DNA from: Pseudoalteromonas luteoviolacea S2607
GTDB lineage: Bacteria > Pseudomonadota > Gammaproteobacteria > Enterobacterales > Alteromonadaceae
Length of the DNA stretch: 64,000 nt
Assembly: GCF_001625575.1 (NCBI RefSeq)
Contig: NZ_AUXV01000034.1
Span: 186,001-250,000, forward strand
Direction of reading: 5' to 3'
Positions 1-8,414 of the stretch are shown here, piece after piece. The notes beneath the pieces were generated by a model that did no database searches, had not been told where the DNA came from, and saw nothing but the letters and a program-made list of their open reading frames with translations. Position 1 is the first letter of the stretch. Every line of letters begins with the position of its first letter. The translations under genes and the position numbers were made by a program.

Positions 1-95
1 ATATGCTCTCGAAGTCGCCCATGATCGGACAATAGATCCTGACCAATATAGATGGGATAGCTACGCTCGTTCAAATCCACATTTAATTCAAGCAT
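1..95 (-). CDS. aroB: 3-dehydroquinate synthase, N-terminal fragment (window edge)
   Basis: Only the first 31 codons lie in the window; the gene runs off the left edge. The translation begins MLELNVDLNERSYPIYIGQD, the typical start of AroB, which makes 3-dehydroquinate from DAHP in the shikimate pathway. The ATG at 95 is preceded by a strong Shine-Dalgarno (AAGGAGGGAG, complement of 101-110). It sits 27 bp downstream of aroK in the same direction, the usual aroKB arrangement, so the two are almost surely co-transcribed. The identification rests on a short stretch plus synteny. Confidence 0.85.
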   Translation of the reverse strand, partial: MLELNVDLNERSYPIYIGQDLLSDHGRLREH

Positions 96-122
96 CACCA
101 CTCCCTCCTTTTTTATTGGTTA

Positions 123-641
123 TTAGAAATCTAGTTTGTCGATAATTTGATTCGCAACCACTTTAGCGCTTTGCTCATCAGTGCGTACAACGATATCTGC
201 AACTTCGCTATACAGATGATTACGCTTCTCTGCCAAATCTTCTAAAATTTTTCTTGAGTCTTCACCTGTTTGCAACAGAGGTCGGCGCTTATCTCGCTGT
301 GTTCGAGCCACTTGTTTTTCAATTGGCGTTTCTAAATACACGACTATCCCACGAGCTGACAGTTTATTGCGCACTTCTTTGCTGATTACAGAACCACCGC
401 CTGTTGCCAGAACAATGCCCTGCTTTTCAGTTAGATCTGAAATCACAGTTTCTTCACGCTTACGGAATCCTTCTTCGCCTTCAATATCGAATACCCAAGC
501 AATATCAGCACCAGTGCGGCGCTCAATCTCTTGATCCGAGTCGAAAAACTCAAGGTGTAATTGATCGGCAATGTGACGACCAATTGTGCTTTTACCAGCC
601 CCCATAGGGCCTACTAGAAATATATTACGTTTCTCAGCCAT
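123..641 (-). CDS. aroK: Shikimate kinase I
   Basis: Phosphorylates shikimate to shikimate 3-phosphate with ATP in the cytoplasm, on the route to chorismate. The 172-residue length is normal for AroK. The Walker A loop GPMGAGKST lies at residues 11-19, the shikimate-binding DSD at 34-36, and ATGGGSV near 79-85 is the second substrate loop. The RDKRRPLL segment is the lid region. It follows pilQ after a 151-bp gap and precedes aroB, matching the pilMNOPQ-aroKB order common in gammaproteobacteria. It may share the pil transcript or have its own promoter in the gap. Confidence 0.96.
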   Translation of the reverse strand: MAEKRNIFLVGPMGAGKSTIGRHIADQLHLEFFDSDQEIERRTGADIAWVFDIEGEEGFRKREETVISDLTEKQGIVLATGGGSVISKEVRNKLSARGIVVYLETPIEKQVARTQRDKRRPLLQTGEDSRKILEDLAEKRNHLYSEVADIVVRTDEQSAKVVANQIIDKLDF

Positions 642-681
642 ATCTTTTTAGTACAAACGAACTCTAAAATTTGAAATAAAA

Positions 682-718
682 CCCCGCCTAACGACCTGGC
701 CCCAAAATTAAGGAGGGG
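682..718 (-). terminator. Weak hairpin between pilQ and aroK
   Basis: On the minus strand CCCCTCC and GGCGGGG can pair (one mismatch) around a long loop and are followed by TTTTATTT. This could partly terminate the pil transcript ahead of aroK. The loop is long and the stem short, so this is tentative. Confidence 0.25.
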
Positions 719-792
719 ATTATCTCAGTATTTCATTCAAAATTTCAAGTCAAAAGGCGCAAATTCCACCTTTATTTGTTAATTTCTCGCCA

Positions 793-2832
793 TTACAAAT
801 TATCATTCATAATTCTGGGTGTGACAAAAATCAATAACTCTCTCTTTTCATTGATTTCTTTCGTGTTTCTAAAAAACATGCCTAAATAAGGCACGTCACC
901 CAACAATGGAACTTTACTTACTGCATTAGTTGTTTCTTGCTGATAAATACCACCAAGTACAACCGTTTGCCCATTATCGACTAATACTTGTGTCTGTATT
1001 TGTTGAGTGTTTATTGCCACCGCAGGGCCACTTGCGGTTTGTACTGTATCACCTCGTGTATCTTGGGTGATAATTAAATCCAAAATTATTTTGTTATCCG
1101 GCGTAATTTGAGGTGTCACCTCTAGACTCAAAACCGCTTTTTTAAATTCAACCGACGCCGCGCCGCTCGAAGTTGCTTCAACAAATGGTATCTCTGTGCC
1201 TTGCTCTATACGCGCAGTTTTTTGGTTTGCAGTCGTAATACTAGGCGTCGCGATAATTTCGCCTTTATTTTCTTGCTCTAGCGCAGTCAACTCAAGATCA
1301 ATTAATGTCCCGTCAGAGAGCTTTGCGATATGCATACCAATACTGGCTGCTGTACCTTGCACTGGCAAGTTGACATTTAACCTGTCAGACAGCTGCGGAA
1401 TCGTGCCATTCGATAACAGCTCAGTCGCGGTTAAATTACCAGAAATCGCATCAGTCCCTTGCTGATCACTAAAACCCCAACGGATCCCTAGATCTTCTTG
1501 TACATTATCTGTCACTGTTACCATACGAGACTCGATACGCACTTGTTTAACTGGTACGTCAAGTTTTTCTACCATACGTCGCACATTTTCAATACTGCGC
1601 GCGGTATCCTTAATCAATAACGTATTGGTACGGACATCGACAGACACACTACCACGTAAGCTAATGATAGAATTAACATCCGTTTTCAACAAATCTGAAA
1701 ACTCTTGAGCTTTTGCGTAGTTGAGCTGGATATACTCAGTATAGAGTGGCTCTAACTCTTCCACTTGCTTTCTCGCTTGCAGCTCTTTTGCTTCACGCGC
1801 GCTAAGCTCTTCTGAAGGCGCTACCATTAGAATAGAGCCTTCCATTCTTTTATCCAGTCCTTTGACTCTTAAAACAACATCTAATGCCTGATCCCACGGC
1901 ACACCGTCTAGACGCAGGGTGATATTACCCGACACAGAATCACTCGTAACCAAGTTAAAGTTATTGGTATCTGCGATTATCTGCAATACCGAGCGCACTG
2001 GAATGTCTTGGAAGTTTAGCGTAATTGGCTGCCCCTGATATGACTTATCACCACCAAAGCTGAATTCGTTTGTGTCTTTTTCAACCGTCAGGGTAAAAAT
2101 GTTTTCTAACTGCTGATAGTTAAACTTAAATGCTGCGTTCGGTTCGATAACAATACGGGTTTTATTATCTTCTCTAAATGTTTCAATTTTACTAACAATA
2201 GTCCCAAAATCTGTGACATCCAACTCATATAAATGATCATCAGCAATGCTGATATGATGAAAGTCAGCAATAATTTTGTCGCCAACTTGCTGAACATCAA
2301 TGGCGCTTTGAGACGTGTTCAAAAAAGCAAGGATTTGTGCTGCGCCCTTATCTGTTCTTTTAAAGTCGATACTTTGAATACCGTTGATATATTGATTGGT
2401 TGCATTTGGAGCGGCGGGATCAGGAATCGGTTGGTCAGAAACCTGAAGATAAACTAAGTTATTTTTGACCGTTGTTTTGTATAACTTTAGTGCCTCCAGA
2501 GAAATGCTTATCTTAAAGCCCCCCTCTTCCATATAACTATTTATTGATTTAATGCCCGCTTTATTAATAGCCAATTGTTTCAGGCTCTCTTCAAATTCGG
2601 CGTCAGAAAAAAATAATTCCAATCTGGCAGGATCGCTGAGCACTTGTACTTTAGGTTCAATATCAAGCTGCTCATCAAATACCAATTGCAGTTCAGTCTC
2701 CCCTGAAGGAACTGGATTGTATCGAATATCGTACAGCATAGGGATTGCGTGTGAGAGCATTGAAGCTCCTAGCAGTGCTCCACCGATAAGCGTTTTCGCA
2801 AAGCTATTCGCTAGATTGCGCGTCATAGTCAT
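793..2832 (-). CDS. pilQ: Type IV pilus secretin PilQ
   Basis: Outer-membrane secretin that forms the gated channel for the type IV pilus. A signal peptide (residues 1 to about 29, ending SHA) is followed by AMIN-type peptidoglycan-binding repeats (about 35-260), an STN/N0 region near 270-340 (ITLNFQDIPVRSVLQIIAD), an N1/KH-like secretin_N region (about 370-430) and the C-terminal secretin beta-barrel (about 470-679), with the family motif VPLLGDVPYLGMFFR near the end. At 679 residues the length is normal. It is last in pilMNOPQ, 12 bp after pilP. A start at the third codon (second ATG) is also possible. Confidence 0.96.
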   Translation of the reverse strand: MTMTRNLANSFAKTLIGGALLGASMLSHAIPMLYDIRYNPVPSGETELQLVFDEQLDIEPKVQVLSDPARLELFFSDAEFEESLKQLAINKAGIKSINSYMEEGGFKISISLEALKLYKTTVKNNLVYLQVSDQPIPDPAAPNATNQYINGIQSIDFKRTDKGAAQILAFLNTSQSAIDVQQVGDKIIADFHHISIADDHLYELDVTDFGTIVSKIETFREDNKTRIVIEPNAAFKFNYQQLENIFTLTVEKDTNEFSFGGDKSYQGQPITLNFQDIPVRSVLQIIADTNNFNLVTSDSVSGNITLRLDGVPWDQALDVVLRVKGLDKRMEGSILMVAPSEELSAREAKELQARKQVEELEPLYTEYIQLNYAKAQEFSDLLKTDVNSIISLRGSVSVDVRTNTLLIKDTARSIENVRRMVEKLDVPVKQVRIESRMVTVTDNVQEDLGIRWGFSDQQGTDAISGNLTATELLSNGTIPQLSDRLNVNLPVQGTAASIGMHIAKLSDGTLIDLELTALEQENKGEIIATPSITTANQKTARIEQGTEIPFVEATSSGAASVEFKKAVLSLEVTPQITPDNKIILDLIITQDTRGDTVQTASGPAVAINTQQIQTQVLVDNGQTVVLGGIYQQETTNAVSKVPLLGDVPYLGMFFRNTKEINEKRELLIFVTPRIMNDNL

Positions 2833-2844
2833 TTCACCTTTTTA

Positions 2845-3381
2845 TTATTCGCTCGCGCCAATTTCATCAGCTTCTGGCATTTCTATCGTAGTTAGACGCT
2901 CTTTCCAACAGCCTGAGCCATCAGGAATAAGCTCCATCAACTCAACTCTATCGGAAAAGACACCGACAACTTCTCCGTGATAAAGCCCCATATATTGTCC
3001 TTCTTTAATCCTGTAAAGGCCTTGATCCGCAGCTTTAATCAAAGCCCATGTCGACGCATTTGTGGCAATAATTCCCTTCATCACTAGGTTATCCAATGGG
3101 AACTTTTCCAGTGGATCTCTGGTTCTTTCTGGATCAGGGTGCAAACAGTTTTTTATTTGTACCAACCGACTTTCTATGACCTCAGGCTCGGGCGCAACAA
3201 ATGGGCTACGCAATTCGGAAGCCTGATATGCAAAGTGTTCAAAATTCATCATTTCAGGAATAGGTTCAATGTAAGGCGTCGCACTGGCCTGAACTTTGTC
3301 GATGTATTCTTTTTGTTCAGCGGTGTCGTCATTACACCCTGCCAATAATACTAACATGAATACAGGCGTCAGCCATTTCAT
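2845..3381 (-). CDS. pilP: Type IV pilus assembly lipoprotein PilP
   Basis: Inner-membrane-anchored lipoprotein that links the PilMNO alignment complex to the PilQ secretin in the periplasm. The lipobox LLAGC places the lipidated cysteine at residue 16. The middle (ERTRDPLEKFPLDNLVMKGI) and the C-terminal beta domain (IKEGQYMGLYHGEVVGV, residues 124-140) are typical PilP. The 178-residue length fits. Its start overlaps the end of pilO by 4 bp, so translation is probably coupled. Confidence 0.95.
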   Translation of the reverse strand: MKWLTPVFMLVLLAGCNDDTAEQKEYIDKVQASATPYIEPIPEMMNFEHFAYQASELRSPFVAPEPEVIESRLVQIKNCLHPDPERTRDPLEKFPLDNLVMKGIIATNASTWALIKAADQGLYRIKEGQYMGLYHGEVVGVFSDRVELMELIPDGSGCWKERLTTIEMPEADEIGASE

Positions 3382-3983
3382 TGGCTTTCCCCTTGTTCAT
3401 ATCGGTAGGTTTTTGCAACCACGCCAAAAACCAATGAGTTGTTACCTGCATTTTCGATCCTAAAGTCATGCAAACTCACTATTCGTGGAAGCTGCGCCAC
3501 TTTACTCACAAATTCGCCAAACTCATGATAACTGCCTACAACTTCAAGGTTTATAGGTAACTCAGTGTAGAACTCTTTTTTGACTTCGGGAAGCCAGCCA
3601 ATTTTAAGAAATGTCAGCCCGCTCGATGTACCAACATACGTTAAATCATCAAGTAACCCCGGAGTTTCATTCGATGTCGGTAACTTGCGTAGCAACTGAG
3701 AAAATTGCTCTTCCATATCGGCCATTTGTTGCCGATACAACTCTAAGTTATTCGAGCGCCCATACTTAATACGATAGCTTTTGCGTAATTCTTGCTCTTT
3801 TCGTACCGCCCCTTCGTACCTATCAATGGAAGCAGAGACCAGCATAGTGTAGCCTACGATCAGCATGATGAGCACAACCATAGCGCAGCATAAAGCTTTA
3901 ACTGGTAACGGCCACTCACCGATGTTATCTAACTCAATCTCGTTCCAATCTATCTCTTGTAAAGCTTTTACATCCAATTTCAT
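3378..3983 (-). CDS. pilO: Type IV pilus inner-membrane protein PilO
   Basis: Bitopic protein of the PilMNOP alignment complex. A short cytoplasmic N-terminus is followed by one membrane helix (about 28-50, ALCCAMVVLIMLIVGYTML), a coiled-coil stretch (about 55-100) and a ferredoxin-like periplasmic core ending near residue 190. It is expected to pair with PilN, encoded immediately upstream, with which it overlaps by 4 bp. The 201-residue length is normal. Confidence 0.95.
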   Translation of the reverse strand: MKLDVKALQEIDWNEIELDNIGEWPLPVKALCCAMVVLIMLIVGYTMLVSASIDRYEGAVRKEQELRKSYRIKYGRSNNLELYRQQMADMEEQFSQLLRKLPTSNETPGLLDDLTYVGTSSGLTFLKIGWLPEVKKEFYTELPINLEVVGSYHEFGEFVSKVAQLPRIVSLHDFRIENAGNNSLVFGVVAKTYRYEQGESQ

Positions 3984-4582
3984 GTAGCAGGTACTCCAGA
4001 CTGCGTGCCATCTCCTTCTTGACGTTCTTGTTCCATCTGTTCGAATGATTTAACGTAAAAATGCATCATAAAATCACTCAACAACCTATCGTCATTGCTC
4101 CCTGCAACTATACCTTGGATCACAGGCCGCTCAAGTAAATAGGATGATTCAACCGCTCTCAACATCTGTGACAAACGGTTATTAGACTCACTTCGACCTA
4201 TCACCTTAATCATGTCGCCTGTACGCTCTAAGCTAGTTAGATACACACCAGCTGGCACAACGCGGGCCACTTCATCAATAATTTGCGTGCCCAAATTGCG
4301 ATTGCTTTGCAATACTTCGATTAGACGAATACGTCTTTGTAGATTTTCTTTTTGTTTATTCAAGCCTTCGATCTCGCCAATACGCTTGTCTAACTTTACA
4401 ATCTCGCCTTGCAAATATCGATTTTTTATCTCCTGCCCTTGTCGCAACCCATCATAAAATGTTCCCATTAGGTACATAAGTGCCAAACTGCTCGCAACAA
4501 TTACTGCCAAGATGGTTAGGAACTTTTGCTGAGATGCTTGACGCTGCTGCTCACGCCAAGGCAGTAGATTTATATGTGGCAT
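3980..4582 (-). CDS. pilN: Type IV pilus inner-membrane protein PilN
   Basis: The N-terminus MPHINLLPWREQ carries the conserved INLLPWR peptide that docks into the groove of PilM. One membrane helix (about 22-44) is followed by a coiled coil (about 55-95) and a periplasmic domain that pairs with PilO. The start lies inside the 3' end of pilM (13-bp overlap) and the stop overlaps pilO, as in a tightly coupled pil operon. Confidence 0.96.
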   Translation of the reverse strand: MPHINLLPWREQQRQASQQKFLTILAVIVASSLALMYLMGTFYDGLRQGQEIKNRYLQGEIVKLDKRIGEIEGLNKQKENLQRRIRLIEVLQSNRNLGTQIIDEVARVVPAGVYLTSLERTGDMIKVIGRSESNNRLSQMLRAVESSYLLERPVIQGIVAGSNDDRLLSDFMMHFYVKSFEQMEQERQEGDGTQSGVPAT

Positions 4583-5649
4583 GTTGAAAAGCTCCTCAAA
4601 GCCAATCCGGTTGCTATTGAAAATTGAGAGCGATGTCTATTCAGTACACTCCTATCCACTTTCGGTGCTACTTCCATATTTGCGAATGGGTCTCCAATGA
4701 TACTGTGCACGCCCAATTCATCGACTAGCAATCGATCAAGCCCTTCAACCAACGCAGTGCCCCCTGTCAAAATGATATAATCAACCTGATCATGGCCACT
4801 GGTAGTCATAAACATCTGCAATGCTCTCCTTATTTGCTGCAACAGAGAGGTCTGAAACGGCGCCAAAACTTCAAACGTGTAGTTTGGCGGTAAGTCACCC
4901 GTTGTTTTAGCAAGTTCGGCTTCATCAAAAGTTTTATTGTAGTACGCTACGATACTATTCGTGTACTGTTCACCACCAAATACTTGATCTCGCGTATAAA
5001 GAGTCTTACCAGACTGCACCACACTGATCAGGGTAACGACTGCACCAATATCAATAATAGCAACAACTTTATCGTATGCATCGGATGGCAATTGTTCATA
5101 TAGCACGTCTACTGAGCGTGCCAGTGCATAGCTTTCAACATCAACAACTTTGGCTTTAAGTCCCGATTCCTCTAACGCTCCTACTCTTGCTTGAACACTT
5201 TCAGTACGCGCAGCTGACAATAGTACATTCACTTTTGATGGATCGGCTTCGTTGACAGACAGTTTCTCGAAATCTAGGCTGACTTCGTCTAATGGGTAAG
5301 GTATTAAGCTATCAGCTTCAATTGCTATCTGAGACTCCAATTCAGCATCTGTTAAAGATACATCCATAAAAATCATTTTTGTGATAACTGTTTGCCCTGA
5401 TACGGCGACGGACGCATACTGCGTTCCTTTTGGTAAGCGCTTTTTAAGCTTTGAAATTACGCGCCCAATTGCTTCAATATCTTGAACAGCACGCTCTTTC
5501 ATAGCCCCTTTCGGCAAGGGTTCGATTGCAACAGCTTCAACTCGGAAACCCGCGCTGGATTCCGCTAGCAGCACAGCTTTTATACAGTGTGAACCGATGT
5601 CGATGCCAACCATGAGCGGCGCGTGCTTTTTAAATATTTGATCAAACAT
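4570..5649 (-). CDS. pilM: Type IV pilus actin-like protein PilM
   Basis: Cytoplasmic actin/FtsA-fold ATP-binding protein that anchors PilN. The first phosphate loop GIDIGSHCIKAVLL lies at residues 15-28, the second (AIIDIGAVVTLISVV) near 200-214, and the adenosine motif ILTGGTALVEGL near 295-306. At 359 residues the length is normal. It is first in the pilMNOPQ operon and divergent from mrcA across a 226-bp gap that must hold both promoters. No strong ribosome-binding site precedes the ATG. Confidence 0.95.
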   Translation of the reverse strand: MFDQIFKKHAPLMVGIDIGSHCIKAVLLAESSAGFRVEAVAIEPLPKGAMKERAVQDIEAIGRVISKLKKRLPKGTQYASVAVSGQTVITKMIFMDVSLTDAELESQIAIEADSLIPYPLDEVSLDFEKLSVNEADPSKVNVLLSAARTESVQARVGALEESGLKAKVVDVESYALARSVDVLYEQLPSDAYDKVVAIIDIGAVVTLISVVQSGKTLYTRDQVFGGEQYTNSIVAYYNKTFDEAELAKTTGDLPPNYTFEVLAPFQTSLLQQIRRALQMFMTTSGHDQVDYIILTGGTALVEGLDRLLVDELGVHSIIGDPFANMEVAPKVDRSVLNRHRSQFSIATGLALRSFSTCHI

Positions 5650-5875
5650 GCAATTAACCCAAATATCTTATTTAGTAGTTATCTCGGCGTCATTCGTCAA
5701 GAGTTAACATTTGATACGCCTTAAGTATTATGCATTATACTTACCAAACAACTTCGGTGCATCTTTTAACACCTGTCCGGGCAGAAGAATTTACGTAAAA
5801 GTTATTAATCGCTTTTTAATCAGGATATACTATCAGTGTCCAATAGCAATTGGGAGTCTCAGTAGGGATAAATTC
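5650..5875. promoter_or_regulatory. pilM-mrcA divergent intergenic region
   Basis: 226 bp between two divergently transcribed genes, so it must contain the pilM (leftward) and mrcA (rightward) promoters. An open frame extends mrcA upstream to 5711, but that extension looks like translated leader, not PBP1A. I could not assign -35/-10 boxes with confidence. Confidence 0.5.
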
Positions 5876-8323
5876 GTGAATTTATTAAAAAGATTATTAC
5901 AGACTGTTTTCGTTTTTGGCCTTTTTGGCGTATTGATTCTAATCGGCTTGTACTTCTACGTAAAATCCGACATCCCTAGCGTCAAGGTATTAAAAGACGT
6001 GCAGTTACAAACCCCAATGCAGGTGTTTACACGTGACGGAAAACTCATTAATCAGTTTGGCGAAAAGCGCAGGATCCCAGTACAAATTGCGGATGTACCT
6101 GAGCCGCTGTTAAATGCCTTCCTAGCGACTGAAGACAACCGATTCTATGAACACTTTGGTATCGACCCCATCGGTATTGTGCGCTCCTTTATTGTGCTCG
6201 TAAGCACAGGGCAAAAAAAGCAAGGGGCCAGTACTATCACGATGCAGCTGGCGAGAAATTTCTTTTTAACAAGAGAAAAAGCTTATATCCGAAAGGTAAA
6301 AGAAATATTCATCGCTTTACATATTGAAAGATTATTGAGTAAAGACGAAATATTTGAGCTCTATCTAAATAAAATAGAGCTCGGCCATCGTTCATTTGGC
6401 ATTGGCGCTGCGGCACAGGTCTATTATGGCAAAGAGTTGCACCAGTTGACATTGCCACAGATGGCCATGATAGCGGGATTGCCAAAAGCGCCCTCAGCAC
6501 TAAACCCAATCCGTAACCCAACCAGAGCTAAAGCGAGAAGAAATGTAGTATTGGGTCGAATGTTGGCCGAAAAATACATTTCTAGAGCTGAGTATGATGA
6601 AGCGGTCAAAGCGCCTATCACGGCCAAACGTCATGGTGCAGAAATAGAACTTTACGCACCGTATATTTCCGAAATGGTCCGTGCATATATGGTCGATAAG
6701 TACGGTACAGATACAGCCTATAATTCGGGTTTCAGAGTCTACACTACGGTCGATTCTGCTACACAATCAGCTGCTCAGCAGGCGCTCATCGATAACTTAC
6801 ATGCCTACGACAGACGGCATGGTTTTCGTGGTCCGACCGCAACTTATTGGCAAGAAGATGAAGCACCTTGGAGCACAGAACAAATCACAGCGCGCTTAAA
6901 AAAGGTTAAAGCAATAGCACCATTGCAAGCAGGCGTTGTCACTGCGATTGAAGAGCAGTCTGCTTTAATCGTATTGCCTTCTGGTCAATCGATTACATTA
7001 GACTGGCCAGCAATGAGCTGGGCAAGAGCTTATATCAACGAAAAGCGCCAAGGTCGCGCTCCCAAAACAGCTGCTGATATCCTAAAGCCAGGGATGCAAG
7101 TGTGGGTTAGAAATATCGACGACGAGTGGCGATTAAGCCAATTACCTCAACCCGCCAGTGCACTGGTTTCTCTAGACCCTCAAAGTGGCCAAATAAAGGC
7201 TCTGGTCGGTGGATATAGTTTTAAACAGAGCCAATATAACCGTGCCGTTCAGGCAAAACGGCAAGTGGGCTCTAACATCAAACCATTTATTTACTCAGCG
7301 GCATTAGAGTCAAATTACACACTCGCAACCATTATCAATGATGCGCCAATTAATCATTGGGATAAGAGTTTAGGTGTTGCGTGGCGCCCAAAGAACAGCC
7401 CTGATGTTTATAGCGGCCCGATTCGTATTCGCAGAGCACTCGCGCAATCTAAAAACGTTGTTTCAGTGCGATTAATGCGCGGTGTTGGGTTAAATAATAC
7501 CGCTGATCATATCCTTAAATTTGGTTTCAATGATGAAGATTTAGTTCGCAGTGAATCTCTCGCGTTGGGGAGTGCGGCTTTAACCCCCTTAGAAATGGCC
7601 AGAGGCATGAGTGCATTTGCCAATGGTGGGCATTTAATCGAACCTTACTTTATCGACCGAATGACTGACTCATTTGGTAAAGAACTAGGGACTGCCAGCC
7701 CATTAAGAGTATGTGATGAAATTGAACTAGAAACCGACCCTTATGTGTGTGCACCGAGAATCATTTCAGAGCGAAATGCCTTTTTAGTTGCTGATGCATT
7801 GAAAAGTGCTATTTGGGGCGGCGGAAGTTGGCGTCATAAAACAGGTTGGACAGGTACCGGTTGGCGAGCTCAGGCGCTAAAACGTAAGGATTTAGCCGGT
7901 AAAACAGGCACCACAAACAATGCCGTAGATACATGGTTCACTGGCTTCAACCGCAATTTACTCACCACGGTTTGGGTCGGCTTTGATGATGCGAGTAAAC
8001 CGCTAGGACGTGCAACATACAATAGTAACTTAGGTAAGCAACAAATCGTTGGTGGTGAGGCCGGAGCAACTGCAGCGCAGCCTGCTTGGGTTCAATATAC
8101 GCGTCATGCGCTAAAAGACGAACCACTTGCTCCTATCGACCCTCCGCCAGGCCTTGTCTCAGTGCGTATTGACTTAAAAACGGGCTTGCTAAGTGAGAAA
8201 AACGACTTTACAAGTCGCTTTGAATATTTTGAAAGGGGCACTGCGCCAACTAAATACGTGTTAGATTCTGGCGGCAGCACGCCCTTTGAGGACGCCTTAC
8301 CTGCAACCGAAGAGCTGTTTTAA
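5876..8323 (+). CDS. mrcA: Penicillin-binding protein 1A (bifunctional class A PBP)
   Basis: Inner-membrane enzyme that polymerises lipid II into glycan strands and cross-links peptides. From the GTG at 5876 it has 815 residues: a membrane anchor (about 9-29), a glycosyltransferase domain with the EDNRFYEHFGID catalytic motif and GASTITMQLARN, an OB-like insert, and a transpeptidase domain with SNIK (SxxK), SKN (SxN) and KTGTT (KTG). The frame stays open to 5711, but the extra 55 residues do not resemble PBP1A. VNLLKRLLQ at the GTG does, and an AGGGA element lies a few bases upstream. It ends just before a strong terminator. Confidence 0.95.
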   Translation: MNLLKRLLQTVFVFGLFGVLILIGLYFYVKSDIPSVKVLKDVQLQTPMQVFTRDGKLINQFGEKRRIPVQIADVPEPLLNAFLATEDNRFYEHFGIDPIGIVRSFIVLVSTGQKKQGASTITMQLARNFFLTREKAYIRKVKEIFIALHIERLLSKDEIFELYLNKIELGHRSFGIGAAAQVYYGKELHQLTLPQMAMIAGLPKAPSALNPIRNPTRAKARRNVVLGRMLAEKYISRAEYDEAVKAPITAKRHGAEIELYAPYISEMVRAYMVDKYGTDTAYNSGFRVYTTVDSATQSAAQQALIDNLHAYDRRHGFRGPTATYWQEDEAPWSTEQITARLKKVKAIAPLQAGVVTAIEEQSALIVLPSGQSITLDWPAMSWARAYINEKRQGRAPKTAADILKPGMQVWVRNIDDEWRLSQLPQPASALVSLDPQSGQIKALVGGYSFKQSQYNRAVQAKRQVGSNIKPFIYSAALESNYTLATIINDAPINHWDKSLGVAWRPKNSPDVYSGPIRIRRALAQSKNVVSVRLMRGVGLNNTADHILKFGFNDEDLVRSESLALGSAALTPLEMARGMSAFANGGHLIEPYFIDRMTDSFGKELGTASPLRVCDEIELETDPYVCAPRIISERNAFLVADALKSAIWGGGSWRHKTGWTGTGWRAQALKRKDLAGKTGTTNNAVDTWFTGFNRNLLTTVWVGFDDASKPLGRATYNSNLGKQQIVGGEAGATAAQPAWVQYTRHALKDEPLAPIDPPPGLVSVRIDLKTGLLSEKNDFTSRFEYFERGTAPTKYVLDSGGSTPFEDALPATEELF

Positions 8324-8331
8324 GCCGTAAG

Positions 8332-8360
8332 AAAAGGGCCACGCAATACGTGGCCCTTTT
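8332..8360. terminator. Bidirectional rho-independent terminator
   Basis: A perfect 12-bp stem (AAAAGGGCCACG / CGTGGCCCTTTT) closes a 5-base loop. It has a T run on one side and an A run on the other. It lies between the convergent ends of mrcA and metL and can serve both. Confidence 0.92.
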
Positions 8361-8414
8361 TATTAGGCAAATTTAAAGTTTAAAATACTGTTTAACGTTT
8401 GCGTTATCTCATCG

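Noticed and set aside
5711..5875. 55-residue N-terminal extension of PBP1A
   Set aside because: Sequence unlike PBP1A, and the GTG at 5876 gives the expected cytoplasmic stub and membrane anchor.
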